From assembly GCA_947441065.1 (NCBI GenBank), contig CANESI010000003.1, forward strand, positions 90,012 to 154,011: a stretch of 64,000 nucleotides of DNA. Direction: 5' to 3'. Positions within the stretch are counted from its first letter, which is position 1. Every line of letters begins with the position of its first letter. The translations under genes and the position numbers were made by a program. The notes under the pieces were generated by a model that was not told the origin of the DNA, did not search any database, and saw only the letters and a program-made list of their open reading frames with translations. The stretch is from Caulobacteraceae bacterium (GTDB lineage: Bacteria; Pseudomonadota; Alphaproteobacteria; Caulobacterales; Caulobacteraceae). Shown here one piece after another: positions 26,299 through 35,721 of the stretch.

Positions 26299-27906
26299 GT
26301 GACGAACCTCGCCGTCCCGCGACCTCACGTTAGACCTGCTGGACCATCGGCCCTCAGGATCGGCGCGTGGCTTGCAGCGGGATTGGCGATCCTCCCCTTA
26401 CTGGCCATTGTCTGGCTGGCTCTGACCCGACCCTCCGCGACGGCCATGCCGCTATCGCTGATCCTGCAATATGGCCTCACCACCGCCGCGCTTGGAGGCC
26501 TGACCGCCGTCGCCGTTACCGTTCTAGGCACCAGCGCGGCGTGGCTGGTGGTCATGTACCGCTTTCCCGGACGCAGCCTGTTCAGCTGGGCGCTGGCCCT
26601 GCCCTTAGCGGCCCCAGCCTTTGCGCTGGCCTATGGCTATGCCGATCTGCTTGATGTCGCCGGTCCCATCCGCACAGCCTTGCGCGCCAGTTTCGGCAGC
26701 GATTTTTGGCCAATGGAGATCCGTAGCCTGCCCGGCGCGGCCTTTATCCTATCTATGGCCTTCTATCCTTATGTCTATCTGACGGCCCGTTCGGCCTTTA
26801 TCAGCCAGTCCGTCTGTGCGCTGGAGGCGTCGCGGACCCTCGGCAGCACGCCTTGGGAGACCTTAACCCGTGTCGCCCTGCCGCTAGCCCGCCCAGCCAT
26901 CATTGCCGGAACCGCGCTGGCCCTAATGGAGGTCTTTGCCGACTATGGCGCGGTCAGTTTTCTCGGCGTCCAGACCCTGACCACCGGGGTTGTCCGCGCC
27001 TGGTCGGTCTATGGCGCGCCCGGATCAGCGGCTCGCCTGTCGCTGCTGTTGCTGGCCGTGGCGGCGGTGCTCCTATGGCTGGAGCGGTCCGGACGGCAAG
27101 GCCAGTCCTTTGGAGCCAACAGCGCCCGTTGGCGTCCGTTGGAGCCTCAGCCACTGCAAGGTTGGGCCTCGTGGGGCGCGAGCCTCTTTTGCCTCTCGCT
27201 CATCAGCTTTGGCCTCTTGATCCCCGCCGGATGGCTCGCCTATCGCGGCCTTTCCGCCGCGCCAGAGGCCGATCGTCTGATCCAAGCGGCCATGACCTCC
27301 TTTAGTCTGGCGGGCATTGGCGCCCTGGTCACCGTCGCACTGGCCTCACTGATAGCCTTTGGCGCCCCCCACAGCCATAGGATCAAGGGCCTAGCCAGCC
27401 TCGGCTATGCCACCCCCGGGGCCGTGATGGCGGTCGGTCTTCTGGCACCGGCCAGCCTGATCTGGCACGGCGCGGGATCGGGGGGCAGTCAGACGGTCGC
27501 TCTGGCCCTCGGCCTGCTCATCCTCGCCTATGCCGCGCGCTTGATGGCCTCAGCCCTTGGCCCCATTGAAGCCGGACTGACCCGCGTCACCCCGTCTATG
27601 GACCGCGCCTCCCGTACACTCGGCGAGACCGAGACGGGAACCCTCCGCCGGGTCCATGTGCCCATCGCCAAGGGTGCCCTCTGGACAGCGACCCTGCTGA
27701 TCTTTGTGGATGTGCTCAAAGAGTTACCGGCAACCCTGATCCTGCGGCCCTTTAACTTTGACACCTTGGCCGTTCTGGCTGATCGGTACGCTTCGGATGA
27801 ACGGCTGGCTCAGGCCGCTTGGCCGACCTTGCTGATCGTACTTACGGCCAGCCTGCCCATCATCATCCTGTCGCGCAAAATCATGCAGTCGCGGCCGGGG
27901 GAATAG
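26299..27906 (+). CDS. fbpB: Iron(III) ABC transporter permease (fused two-domain FbpB type)
   Basis: 535 residues with about twelve hydrophobic segments in two homologous halves. Each half has an EAA loop: SRTLGSTPWETLTRVALPLA in the first and SRTLGETETGTLRRVHVPIA in the second, which contact the ATPase. The GTG start directly follows the fbpA TAG, so the genes are coupled. fbpC follows after 6 bases. Confidence 0.93.
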   Translation: MTNLAVPRPHVRPAGPSALRIGAWLAAGLAILPLLAIVWLALTRPSATAMPLSLILQYGLTTAALGGLTAVAVTVLGTSAAWLVVMYRFPGRSLFSWALALPLAAPAFALAYGYADLLDVAGPIRTALRASFGSDFWPMEIRSLPGAAFILSMAFYPYVYLTARSAFISQSVCALEASRTLGSTPWETLTRVALPLARPAIIAGTALALMEVFADYGAVSFLGVQTLTTGVVRAWSVYGAPGSAARLSLLLLAVAAVLLWLERSGRQGQSFGANSARWRPLEPQPLQGWASWGASLFCLSLISFGLLIPAGWLAYRGLSAAPEADRLIQAAMTSFSLAGIGALVTVALASLIAFGAPHSHRIKGLASLGYATPGAVMAVGLLAPASLIWHGAGSGGSQTVALALGLLILAYAARLMASALGPIEAGLTRVTPSMDRASRTLGETETGTLRRVHVPIAKGALWTATLLIFVDVLKELPATLILRPFNFDTLAVLADRYASDERLAQAAWPTLLIVLTASLPIIILSRKIMQSRPGE

Positions 27907-27912
27907 ACCGAC

Positions 27913-28932
27913 ATGACCACCGCCCTAACCCTTGATGGTGTCCGCAAGCTCTATGGCGCAAAGGTCGCTGTTGATGGTGTCAGCCTCACGCTCGAGGCGG
28001 GGAAGATCACCTGCCTTCTGGGCCCGTCTGGCTGTGGCAAGAGCACGCTCCTGCGCCTCATTGCGGGACTGGAACCCCTTGATGGCGGCTCCGTCGCCAC
28101 AGACAAAATCCTATCTGGCCCAACCTTCCACGCCCCACCAGAACAGCGCGATATTGGTTTTGTTTTTCAAGATTATGCGCTCTTTCCTCACATGTCAGTT
28201 GAGGACAATGTCGCCTTCGGACTAAAGCGTCTTAGCCCCGCTGAACGCCAGAAACGCGCCCTGTTGCAGTTACAAAGGGTGCACCTTGCAGACCGTGCCA
28301 AGGCCTTCTCGCAAGCCCTGTCCGGCGGTGAGCAACAGCGTATCGCGCTGGCCCGCGCCTTGGCCCGCGAACCGGCTCTGGTGCTTCTGGACGAACCCTT
28401 TTCGGGCCTTGATGCCCATCTCAAGGCCGGGGTTAGAGACGCAACCCTTGAGGCCCTGCGGCAAGCAGGGACGGCGGCTCTGATCGTGACCCATGATGCC
28501 GAAGAGGCCCTGATAATGGCCGACCATCTGGCCCTGATGGACAAGGGCCAGATCCTCCAGACCGGCACGCCGCAAGACTGCTACCGCCATCCGGTTTCGC
28601 TCGCGGCCTCGCGCCTGTTGGGACCGGCCAATCCCATTGCCGTGGTTGTGGCGGGCGGCAAGGCGGACACTGGTTTCGGCAGTCTCGATGCGCCCGGCTT
28701 CGCCGATGGCCCAGCCATGGCCATTGTTCGTCCTGAGGCCCTGACCCTCACAGCTGATGGCACGCCCGCCTTGGTGCTCGCCAATCGGTTTGCGGGTGCT
28801 GATAGCTGGATCACCCTGCGCATTGGCGGGCTGGAGCTTGAGGCCCGAATGGCGACGCGGCTATCACCTGTCGTCGGCAGCCAAGTGCTCGTCTGCCTTG
28901 ACCCTAGCGCCTGCTCCGTCACACGAGCCTGA
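27913..28932 (+). CDS. fbpC: Iron(III) ABC transporter ATP-binding protein
   Basis: 339 residues. Walker A is GPSGCGKST (about 37-45). The Q-loop region VFQDYALFPHMSV, signature LSGGEQQRIALARALA, Walker B LVLLDEPFSGLD and H-loop IVTHDAEEAL are all intact. A C-terminal TOBE-like domain (about 240-339) is present, as in FbpC/PotA-type proteins. Completes the fbpABC operon. Confidence 0.94.
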   Translation: MTTALTLDGVRKLYGAKVAVDGVSLTLEAGKITCLLGPSGCGKSTLLRLIAGLEPLDGGSVATDKILSGPTFHAPPEQRDIGFVFQDYALFPHMSVEDNVAFGLKRLSPAERQKRALLQLQRVHLADRAKAFSQALSGGEQQRIALARALAREPALVLLDEPFSGLDAHLKAGVRDATLEALRQAGTAALIVTHDAEEALIMADHLALMDKGQILQTGTPQDCYRHPVSLAASRLLGPANPIAVVVAGGKADTGFGSLDAPGFADGPAMAIVRPEALTLTADGTPALVLANRFAGADSWITLRIGGLELEARMATRLSPVVGSQVLVCLDPSACSVTRA

Positions 28933-29073
28933 CCCAGCAAAAGGGGTTGCTACGACCGACAATTCCATTTCCGGTACAGTAAATATCTGTATGTATAGAC
29001 TGTCTTAAGTGCGGCTCTTGAAATTTCCCTGTGCAGCCAAGATCTAGCGACCAATGGTTCGTCTCGAGAGGAA

Positions 29074-30240
29074 ATGATGAAGACGTTTTTGATGTTGGCT
29101 TCGGCCCTCGCGCTCAGCGCCGCCGCCGAAATGGCCAATGCTGAAGCCGCCGCCCCTCCCAAGGCCATCAGCTTTGTTGGCGCTACCACCACCGACCTTT
29201 GGCAAAATACCAGCGGCGGCGTGAAGCGCGGCGGCGTGGTGATCAACACTGTGGACGCCATCTTCGACTTCGATGGTGCAGCTGTGGGCCGTGACGGCTG
29301 GAGCGCGAACCTGCATGTGCTGGCCACCGACGGCCACAGCCTCAGCGCCCTGCTCGGCGACATTCAGGCCGCAACCAATATTGAAGGCGACGGCGCAACC
29401 CACCTGTTCGAGGCCTGGGTTCGTCGCCAAATTACGCCGACCACCGCCATCAAGGTCGGGATCATCGACCTCAATGCCGACTTCGATGCCAATGAGACCC
29501 CGGGCCTGTTCCTCCACAGTTCCCATGGCGTGGGACCAGATCTTTCGGGTGCAGGCCCAAACGCCGCGCCGGTTTGGCCGAACGGCACAGCCGGTATCGA
29601 GCTCCAGATGACACCGACCGAGAACAGCCGCTTCACCGCGGCCCTGTTCAACGGCACTCCCCGCGATGTCGACCATCCTCTAGCCCTGGCGGCTGTGACC
29701 CTTCACAAGGATGATGGTGTGATGGCCATAGCGCAGGGTGACTGGACCAGTTCAAAGGGCGTCCATTGGTCTGCTGGTTTCTGGCATCATACGGCCGATT
29801 TTAGCCCCATTGATCCTTCGGCCACCAAGCCAGTGTCCGGACAAACCGGGGCCTATGGACTGGTCGAGGCGCCCCTGCCCTTCCTTGATCGGTCCAGCGG
29901 CTGGATCAGGGTCTCGCGGGTCGATGATGCCTCATCCTATGTCGCCAACTATGTGGGCGGCGGCGTGACCCATGACGGGCTCTTTGCGGCAAGGCCCGAC
30001 GATAAGATCGGTCTGGCCTTTGCCTATGCCAGGATCAGTGACAAGGCCCGCGCGGCCTCGGCGCTGGAGGGCCTTCCTCTGAAGTCTGGCGAATTGGCCT
30101 TTGAGCTGACCTATGCGGCCCAAATCACGCCAGCCTTGGCGCTACAGCCGGACCTGCAGTACATCATCCATCCCGGCGGCGATTCGTCTCTGGGCGATGC
30201 CTTGGCCATTGGTCTAAGGATATCGCTGCAAACCTATTAA
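29074..30240 (+). CDS. OprB-family outer-membrane porin
   Basis: 388 residues with a signal peptide (about 1-23, ending EMANA) and a beta-barrel pattern with the OprB signatures TDLWQNTSGGVKRGG, HLFEAWVRRQITPTTAIKVG and LNADFDANETPGLFLHSSHG. The C-terminal strand is IGLRISLQTY and ends in an aromatic residue as porins do. OprB proteins are carbohydrate-selective porins in Pseudomonas, but lying after fbpABC this one may admit another substrate. RBS GAGAGGAAATG is clear. Confidence 0.88.
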   Translation: MMKTFLMLASALALSAAAEMANAEAAAPPKAISFVGATTTDLWQNTSGGVKRGGVVINTVDAIFDFDGAAVGRDGWSANLHVLATDGHSLSALLGDIQAATNIEGDGATHLFEAWVRRQITPTTAIKVGIIDLNADFDANETPGLFLHSSHGVGPDLSGAGPNAAPVWPNGTAGIELQMTPTENSRFTAALFNGTPRDVDHPLALAAVTLHKDDGVMAIAQGDWTSSKGVHWSAGFWHHTADFSPIDPSATKPVSGQTGAYGLVEAPLPFLDRSSGWIRVSRVDDASSYVANYVGGGVTHDGLFAARPDDKIGLAFAYARISDKARAASALEGLPLKSGELAFELTYAAQITPALALQPDLQYIIHPGGDSSLGDALAIGLRISLQTY

Positions 30241-30252
30241 GGACCACCGCCT

Positions 30253-30546
30253 GTGACCTCGCCCATCGAAGAGACCATCTTTGCTCAGTTGGCGTTGGTT
30301 GGAGAGGGAAAGTCCATCGATCCTGCCGCCGTCGCCAAGGCGCTGGAGCCTGAGGGTTGGCGCCGCATGCTGGGGCAGGTCCGCTCGACGGCTGTAGGTC
30401 TGGCCCGCCAAGGCAAGCTGGTCATTACCCGCCACGGCAAGCAGGCCGACCCTGAAGCCTTCAAGGGGGTCTATCGCTTGCGGATGATTTTAGACACCGA
30501 CCGCAGGCCTGAGCCCATCGTTGAGATCGTGGCTGATGATGAATAG
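30253..30546 (+). CDS. DUF3253 small protein
   Basis: 97 residues from a GTG start 12 bases after the porin gene. The sequence (IEETIFAQLALVGEGKSIDP, GWRRMLGQVRSTAVGLARQG, RHGKQADPEAFKGVYRLR) fits DUF3253, a winged-helix-like fold of unknown role found beside unrelated genes in many alphaproteobacteria. No catalytic motif is visible. Confidence 0.8.
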   Translation: MTSPIEETIFAQLALVGEGKSIDPAAVAKALEPEGWRRMLGQVRSTAVGLARQGKLVITRHGKQADPEAFKGVYRLRMILDTDRRPEPIVEIVADDE

Positions 30547-30590
30547 CTAAACAAGGCCACCAGAGGGCCGCTTTCCGCCTGAGCGAAAGG

Positions 30591-30756
30591 GTCTGGGTCC
30601 CCGCCTTCGCGGGGAACAACGGTGGGGGGGGGGACGCTTTAAGCCGCCCTCTTTCGCGTCAGTCCCCTGGGTTGCTTCGCTGCGCTCGCAATGACGCGGC
30701 GAAAAGCCCTTTCCCCCCTTGAGGGGGAGAGGGTTGGGAGTGGGGGGTGTTCATCC
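30591..30756. repeat. Repeat island: families E, D (half) and C
   Basis: From left to right: a family E unit (30591-30617), a family D half-copy with TTGCTTCGCTGCGCTCGCAA (about 30655-30698), and a family C unit (30701-30756, CCCTTTCCCCCCTTGAGGGG ending GGGGGGTGTTCATCC). No ORF with coding character lies here. Confidence 0.75.
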
Positions 30757-30792
30757 ACGGGCCTGTCCGCCAAGGCATGGTTCCGGAGGGTC

Positions 30793-30842
30793 CCTTCCCG
30801 CCTGAGTGAAAGCGTCTGGGTCTCCGCCTGCGCGGGGAAGAC
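30793..30842. repeat. Variant family E unit with its flank
   Basis: Contains CCCGCCTGAGTGAAAGCGTC followed by TCTCCGCCTGCGCGGGGAAG, a diverged family E copy with the same CCGCCTGAGTGAAA flank that adjoins other E copies at 39.26, 41.07 and 52.87 kb. Confidence 0.6.
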
Positions 30843-30855
30843 GGGTGGGGGGAAA

Positions 30856-30961
30856 CAAGGCCCCCTTCGGCCCTTCGGGCCACTTCCCCCAAAGGGGGAA
30901 GATTTGCCGTCTCTTGATCTTCCCCCTTTGGGGGAAGTACCGGCGAAGCCGGGGTAGGGGG
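30856..30961. repeat. Repeat family A, copy 3 (covarying arms)
   Basis: Same structure as the other copies, but both palindrome centres have changed together: AAA in the left and TTT in the right instead of AGA/TCT, which keeps the long stem paired. It ends one base before the stop codon of the acyl-CoA dehydrogenase gene, so it is a candidate terminator for that gene. Confidence 0.85.
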
Positions 30962-30962
30962 A

Positions 30963-32111
30963 CTAGCCCCCCCGCTTCATCGTTTCGCGGGCGATGATGA
31001 CCTGCTGGATCTGGCTGGTGCCTTCATAGATGCGGAAGATGCGCACGTCGCGATAGAGGCGCTCGATGCCATAGTCGGCGACATAGCCTGCGCCGCCAAA
31101 GATCTGCACGGCCCGGTCGGCGACTCGGCCGACCATTTCGGAGGCATAATATTTCGCAGCCGCCGCTTCGAGCGTGACATTGACGCCTGCGTCGCGTTGG
31201 CGGGCGGCATCCATCACCAGAGCCTTGGCCGCGAGGGCCTCGGTCTTGCAGTCAGCGATCATGCCTTGGACCAGCTGGAAATTGGCGATGGGCTGGCCGA
31301 ACTGCTTGCGTTCTGCCGCATAGGCCACACAGTCGCGCAAGAGCCGCTCCGCCACACCCACGCAGACCGAAGCAATATGCAGGCGGCCACGGTCCAGAAC
31401 CTGCATGGCGACCTTAAAGCCTTCGCCCTCGGCCCCGAGGCGGTTCTCGACGGGCACGCGAACATTGTCGAAGGTGACGTCACAGATGTGAGCCCCCTGC
31501 TGACCCATCTTCTTTTCAGGCTTGCCGATGGTGATGCCGGGCAGGTCGCGCGGGACCAGCAGGGCCGAAACGCCGCCGCCGCCCTTAATGTCGGGATTGC
31601 TGCGGGCCATGACCGTGAACAGACCGGCCTTGTTAGCGTTGGTGATATAGCGCTTGGCCCCGTTGAGCACATAGACGTCACCGTCGCGGATGGCGCGGGT
31701 CTGGACGGCGGCGCTGTCTGATCCGGCCTCGGGCTCGGTCAGGGCAAAGGAGGTGATAATCTCGCCCGATGCGATCCCGGCCAGATATTTTTCCTTCTGG
31801 GCGTCGGTGCCGAACATGACCAGACCCTGGCTGCCGATGCCGACATTGGTGCCAAAGGCCGAGCGGAAGGCGGGACTTGCGCCGCCAAGCTCGATCCCGA
31901 CCAGAACCTCTTCCTCCATATTGAGGCCCAGGCCGCCATATTCAGTCGGGATGGTCAGGCCAAACAGACCCAGCTCGCGCATCTCAGCAACAATCTCGTC
32001 CGGCACAGCATCATTCTCAGCGACCTGAGCCTCGATGGGGCGCAGACGCTCTGTGACAAAGCGGCGGACGGTTTCGATCAGCTGATTGCGGGTTTCGAGA
32101 TCTAGGGCCAT
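30963..32111 (-). CDS. Acyl-CoA dehydrogenase
   Basis: FAD-dependent alpha,beta-desaturation of an acyl-CoA. The ATG at 32111 is chosen because GAGGA lies seven bases upstream; a longer frame to 32150 has no such signal. The 382 residues show the N-terminal helical domain (LGLFGLTIPTEYGGLGLNME), the FAD motif FALTEPEAGSDSAAVQT, YITNANKAGLFTVMA, and the C-terminal signatures RKQFGQPIANFQLVQGMIAD, QIFGGAGYVADYGIERLYRD and RIYEGTSQIQQVIIAR. The catalytic Glu is expected in YEGTSQ. Divergent from the thioesterase gene. Confidence 0.93.
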   Translation of the reverse strand: MALDLETRNQLIETVRRFVTERLRPIEAQVAENDAVPDEIVAEMRELGLFGLTIPTEYGGLGLNMEEEVLVGIELGGASPAFRSAFGTNVGIGSQGLVMFGTDAQKEKYLAGIASGEIITSFALTEPEAGSDSAAVQTRAIRDGDVYVLNGAKRYITNANKAGLFTVMARSNPDIKGGGGVSALLVPRDLPGITIGKPEKKMGQQGAHICDVTFDNVRVPVENRLGAEGEGFKVAMQVLDRGRLHIASVCVGVAERLLRDCVAYAAERKQFGQPIANFQLVQGMIADCKTEALAAKALVMDAARQRDAGVNVTLEAAAAKYYASEMVGRVADRAVQIFGGAGYVADYGIERLYRDVRIFRIYEGTSQIQQVIIARETMKRGG

Positions 32112-32263
32112 GGGGTTTCCTCGCATAGGGTCGGCATCTTTAGGGATCATCTAGAGCCTAAATTGCGCCCGTCCAACAGGTCTTGCACAATCATCTCTTG
32201 GAATGACGCCGAAGATATGTGATCGGCTGCAACCTAGATCGGGATCAGACGAGGAGCAAACCC

Positions 32264-32725
32264 ATGGATGGCGGAACCGAAGAGAATATCTACAAGCCAA
32301 CCACGGTCACCGAGGGCGAGTTTGCTGGTTGGCAGGCTTGGAACGGCTTTGATCCTTTCGAAGACCTGACCGGCCAGTTTGTCTACCGCGTCGAGGATGA
32401 TGGAAGCGTGCGCTGTGCCTTCCGGGCGGCAGCAAAGCACATGAATGGCGGCGGCGCGATGCATGGCGGCTGTATGCTGACCTTTGCGGATTTCTCGCTG
32501 TTCTGCATCGGACGCGAGGCCTTAAAGGACTCCAACTCGGTCACCGTGTCACTGAATGGCGAATTTATCGGCCCGGCCTTCGAAGGCGATCTGATCGAGG
32601 CGCGCGGCGAAGTGGTCAAGGCGGGCAAGTCTCTGGTCTTTATCCGCGGCATCGTCTCGACCGGCGGCAACCCGATGCTCAGCTATTCGGGCGTGGTCAA
32701 GAAGATCCGGATGCGCCAGCCCTAG
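32264..32725 (+). CDS. PaaI-type hotdog-fold thioesterase
   Basis: 153 residues from the ATG at 32264, which has GAGGAG eight bases upstream. The hotdog motif MNGGGAMHGGCMLTFADFSL holds the usual HGG loop, followed by VTVSLNGEFIGPAFEGDLIE and VFIRGIVSTGGNPMLSYSG. Likely hydrolyses an acyl-CoA. It is divergent from the acyl-CoA dehydrogenase, suggesting shared acyl-CoA metabolism. Confidence 0.87.
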   Translation: MDGGTEENIYKPTTVTEGEFAGWQAWNGFDPFEDLTGQFVYRVEDDGSVRCAFRAAAKHMNGGGAMHGGCMLTFADFSLFCIGREALKDSNSVTVSLNGEFIGPAFEGDLIEARGEVVKAGKSLVFIRGIVSTGGNPMLSYSGVVKKIRMRQP

Positions 32726-32735
32726 AGCCAAACAC

Positions 32736-33137
32736 CTAGAGGAAGTCCCTCAGATAGGCGATCAGGGGCGCGTCGGCAGGCGGCATCTCATAGTCTGATA
32801 GGGCGTTTGGCTTTACCCAGGCCAGCGCCTCATGCTCCTTAGCCACGACCACCCCGCTCCAACGGCGACACAGATAGAGCGGCATCATCAGGTGGAAGGT
32901 CTCGTAGGTGTGCGAGGCAAAGACGAAGGGCGCAAGGCAGCTTTGGGTGATGGTGATGCCCAGTTCCTCGTCCATTTCGCGGATCAAGGCGGCTTCTGGC
33001 GTTTCCCCCGCCTCGACCTTGCCACCCGGAAATTCCCAAAGACCGGCCAAGGACTTGCCTTGCGGGCGCTTGCAGATCAGCACCCGGCCATCCACATCGA
33101 CCAGAGCGCAGGCGACGACGAGAACAATCTTAGTCAT
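32736..33137 (-). CDS. mutT: MutT-like Nudix (8-oxo-dGTP) hydrolase
   Basis: Nudix hydrolase, probably sanitising 8-oxo-dGTP. From the ATG at 33137 it has 133 residues (a TTG three codons upstream is less likely). It begins TKIVLVVACALVDVDGRVLI and has the complete Nudix box G-KVEAGETPEAALIREMDEELGI, preceded by GKSLAGLWEFPGG as in MutT. It lies 12 bases after argJ and is the last gene of the PPIase-argJ-mutT operon. Confidence 0.9.
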   Translation of the reverse strand: MTKIVLVVACALVDVDGRVLICKRPQGKSLAGLWEFPGGKVEAGETPEAALIREMDEELGITITQSCLAPFVFASHTYETFHLMMPLYLCRRWSGVVVAKEHEALAWVKPNALSDYEMPPADAPLIAYLRDFL

Positions 33138-33149
33138 GGGAGCCAATCT

Positions 33150-34526
33150 TTAGCTTCTATAGTCGCCATTGATCTCGATATAGCGCTTGGTCAGATCGCA
33201 GGTCCAAACGGTGGCGGTCGAACGACCCACCCCAACATCGACACTGACCTCTAGCTCGGCATTTTTCATATAGGCGCTCATGGCCTCTTCGTCATAGCTG
33301 GGCGAGACGGCCCCATCGACGGCGGCCACCAGAGGGCCAAAGCGGATGGCGAGGCGCTCGCGGCTGACCGGCTCATCGGCCCGGCCCACGGCCATGACAA
33401 TGCGGCCCCAGTTGGCGTCTTCACCGGCAAAGGCGGTCTTGACCAGAGGCGATTCCGCGACCGTCTTGGCGATCTTGCGCGCAGAGGCTGGCGAGCGCGC
33501 GCCTGATACGGTGATCTTGACGAACTTGCTCGCCCCCTCCCCGTCCCGCACCAACTGCAGGGCCAGATCGAGCATGACCTGCTCGAGCTTGTCGCGGAAA
33601 TCGGCCAAGCGGCGATCCCCGGCCCGCGAGATCTTTGGCGCGCCCGCCGCGCCGGTGGCGAATAGCAGGCAGGTGTCGTTGGTCGAGGTGTCGCCATCGA
33701 CCGTCACCCCGTTAAAGGTCGTGCGGGTATAGAGGCTAACCAAGGTCTGAAGGGCTGCAGGAGCAATAGTCGCGTCTGTCGCGATAAAGGCCAGCATGGT
33801 CGCCATATCTGGGGCAATCATGCCCGAGCCCTTGGTGATCCCGGCAATATGGACCGGCACGCCATCAATCTCAGCAACGGCACTCGCGCCCTTAGGGAAG
33901 GTATCGGTGGTCATGATCGCCTGCGCCGCATCGGCCCAGGTCCGCTGACCGCCATCGAGATCGGCTTCCAGTTCTGGCAGGCGAACCGTCAGCTTGGCAT
34001 CGTCCAGCACCACGCCAATGACGCCGGTGGAGGCCAGCATCACATCGCGCTGGCGAATATCCAATCGCTTGGCGACGGCAGAGGCAACGCGTCGGGCCGC
34101 ATCTGCACCGGGCTTGCCGGTAAAGGCATTGGCACATCCCGCATTGACCACGAGGGCGCGCACGTCCTCGCCCTCACTGGCCTCAAGCTGCTTTTTGCAC
34201 CAGTCCACGGGCGCAGAGCCAATAGCGTGGCGGGTAAAGACCCCGGCGCAGCTCGTACCCTCGGCAAAACGCATGATCAGCACATCATCGCGCTCATGTT
34301 TGTAATAGCCCGCCCGACCAATGGCGATCTCTACCCCTCCGACCGGAGCGATCTGGGGAAAGGGCACGGCCAGAGGCGAGACCAGCAGGCCCGGCTTTCC
34401 GGGTGCTGCGGCGGCTGCCGGTTCAGGCGAAGTCGACAGACGCTTGGCCGCCTTTTTCAAGGCGCTGGCGATAGGATCGAGGGCCCGTTCCAAGGATTGG
34501 CCGGATTTTGGCGTTTTGGCAGTCAC
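33150..34526 (-). CDS. argJ: Bifunctional ornithine/amino-acid N-acetyltransferase ArgJ
   Basis: Arginine biosynthesis: transfers acetyl from N-acetylornithine to glutamate. The enzyme self-cleaves before the nucleophilic Thr243 in KGSGMIAPDMATMLAF. Other family marks are YTRTTFNGVTVDGDTSTNDT and FAGEDANWGRIVMAVGRADE. At 458 residues it is about 50 longer than usual because of an N-terminal extension (1-47), Lys/Ala/Pro-rich and without an alternative internal Met before the fold. Its ATG overlaps the PPIase stop by four bases; mutT follows. Confidence 0.95.
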   Translation of the reverse strand: MTAKTPKSGQSLERALDPIASALKKAAKRLSTSPEPAAAAAPGKPGLLVSPLAVPFPQIAPVGGVEIAIGRAGYYKHERDDVLIMRFAEGTSCAGVFTRHAIGSAPVDWCKKQLEASEGEDVRALVVNAGCANAFTGKPGADAARRVASAVAKRLDIRQRDVMLASTGVIGVVLDDAKLTVRLPELEADLDGGQRTWADAAQAIMTTDTFPKGASAVAEIDGVPVHIAGITKGSGMIAPDMATMLAFIATDATIAPAALQTLVSLYTRTTFNGVTVDGDTSTNDTCLLFATGAAGAPKISRAGDRRLADFRDKLEQVMLDLALQLVRDGEGASKFVKITVSGARSPASARKIAKTVAESPLVKTAFAGEDANWGRIVMAVGRADEPVSRERLAIRFGPLVAAVDGAVSPSYDEEAMSAYMKNAELEVSVDVGVGRSTATVWTCDLTKRYIEINGDYRS

Positions 34527-35488
34527 TTGGCGGTCTCTGGCTTGGTCAAAGAAGGGGCCGTCGCGCTCGGCGTAGCAGCAGGCGGGGTCTTGGGGGCCGA
34601 AGCCGGTTCCGTGGGTGCGCCTGGAACCTCAATGGGCTGTCCAATCAGGGTCTTGATGGTCGCGCGGTTTCGCAGCCGCTCCAACAGTTCGCGCACCTCG
34701 TCATAGGTCAAGAACCGCACGATCTGTGGCCGGGCTGTTTCCAGCGAGATGGGTTGCTCGGGACGTCGGTCCTCGACCTTGAGCACAGCAAAGCCCGCGT
34801 CGGTCTTGAAAGGGCCAACCAGCTCGCCCTTCTTGGCCGTCTTGAGGGCCAAGGCATAGGCTTCAGGCATGACGTCAGAGGTGAAATAGCCCAGATCCCC
34901 GCCATTGAACCTTGTCGCCGCATCGGTCGAGCGTTCCATGGCGAGGGCTTCAAACGAGCCCCCGGCCGCGATCAGCTTTTTGACCGCATCGGCCTCGGCT
35001 TGGCTATTGAGCAGGATCTGGCGGGCGCGGAACTCTTCGGACTGCTTGGCCTGTTTGAGTTGGTCTTGATAGAGGGCGCGGATGGCGTTTTCGTTGACCG
35101 CCGTCTCGACCACCTTTTCCACGAGCATATCGCCTAAAATACGTTCGCGCGCGGCCTCAAGCCGGCGCTGGGCGCTCGGGTCCTGATCCAACTTGCGTTT
35201 CAAAGCCTCGGCGGCCAACAGCTTTTGATCGACCACCTGATCGAGCATGCGACGGAACAGGTCCGAGGACACGTCCAAGGGCTCGCCCTCGCCGATCAGG
35301 CCCTGAGCCACGGCTTCGCGTTTGACGTCCGAAGACCAGATGGTCTGATCGCCAACCTTAGCGGCGGCAACGTCCCCCGGCTCTGGCGGAGAATCAGTCG
35401 ATTTTCCCGGACCGCAGGCGGTCAGGATCGTCAGAACGCACAGCGCCGAAAGGATCGTGCGCGCTACTGTAGCGGGGCTGGAGCGCAT
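34523..35488 (-). CDS. SurA/PpiC-type peptidyl-prolyl isomerase lipoprotein
   Basis: From the ATG at 35488 it has 321 residues, with a lipoprotein signal ending ILTAC. Then comes a SurA-N-like helical region (about 40-150), a parvulin domain (about 155-250; RARQILLNSQAEADAVKKLI, GGDLGYFTSDVMPEAYALAL, VGPFKTDAGFAVLKVEDRRP) and a Pro/Ala-rich tail. It resembles the EpsD-type lipoprotein PPIases. Divergent from secA and the first gene of the argJ-mutT operon, the arrangement I recall from Caulobacter. Confidence 0.87.
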   Translation of the reverse strand: MRSSPATVARTILSALCVLTILTACGPGKSTDSPPEPGDVAAAKVGDQTIWSSDVKREAVAQGLIGEGEPLDVSSDLFRRMLDQVVDQKLLAAEALKRKLDQDPSAQRRLEAARERILGDMLVEKVVETAVNENAIRALYQDQLKQAKQSEEFRARQILLNSQAEADAVKKLIAAGGSFEALAMERSTDAATRFNGGDLGYFTSDVMPEAYALALKTAKKGELVGPFKTDAGFAVLKVEDRRPEQPISLETARPQIVRFLTYDEVRELLERLRNRATIKTLIGQPIEVPGAPTEPASAPKTPPAATPSATAPSLTKPETAK

Positions 35489-35721
35489 GAAGCCAAACTC
35501 CCGTACTGAAAAAGAAAAAGGGCGTCTCGTTGACACGGGTATGGGCGGTGCTTAAGTCTCGCGCGCGTGCAAGTCGAGCGGTTTTTCGTTGTCGGCGGTC
35601 CATCCACAGCTTGTGGCGAGACTCATGATAAGCGATCAGGCCTCACTCGCGCTTTTGCGTTATAGTACAGACGCGCTGCGGCCCTCGCCGTGCGTTTTCC
35701 TCGCGACCATCGGACCAGTTC

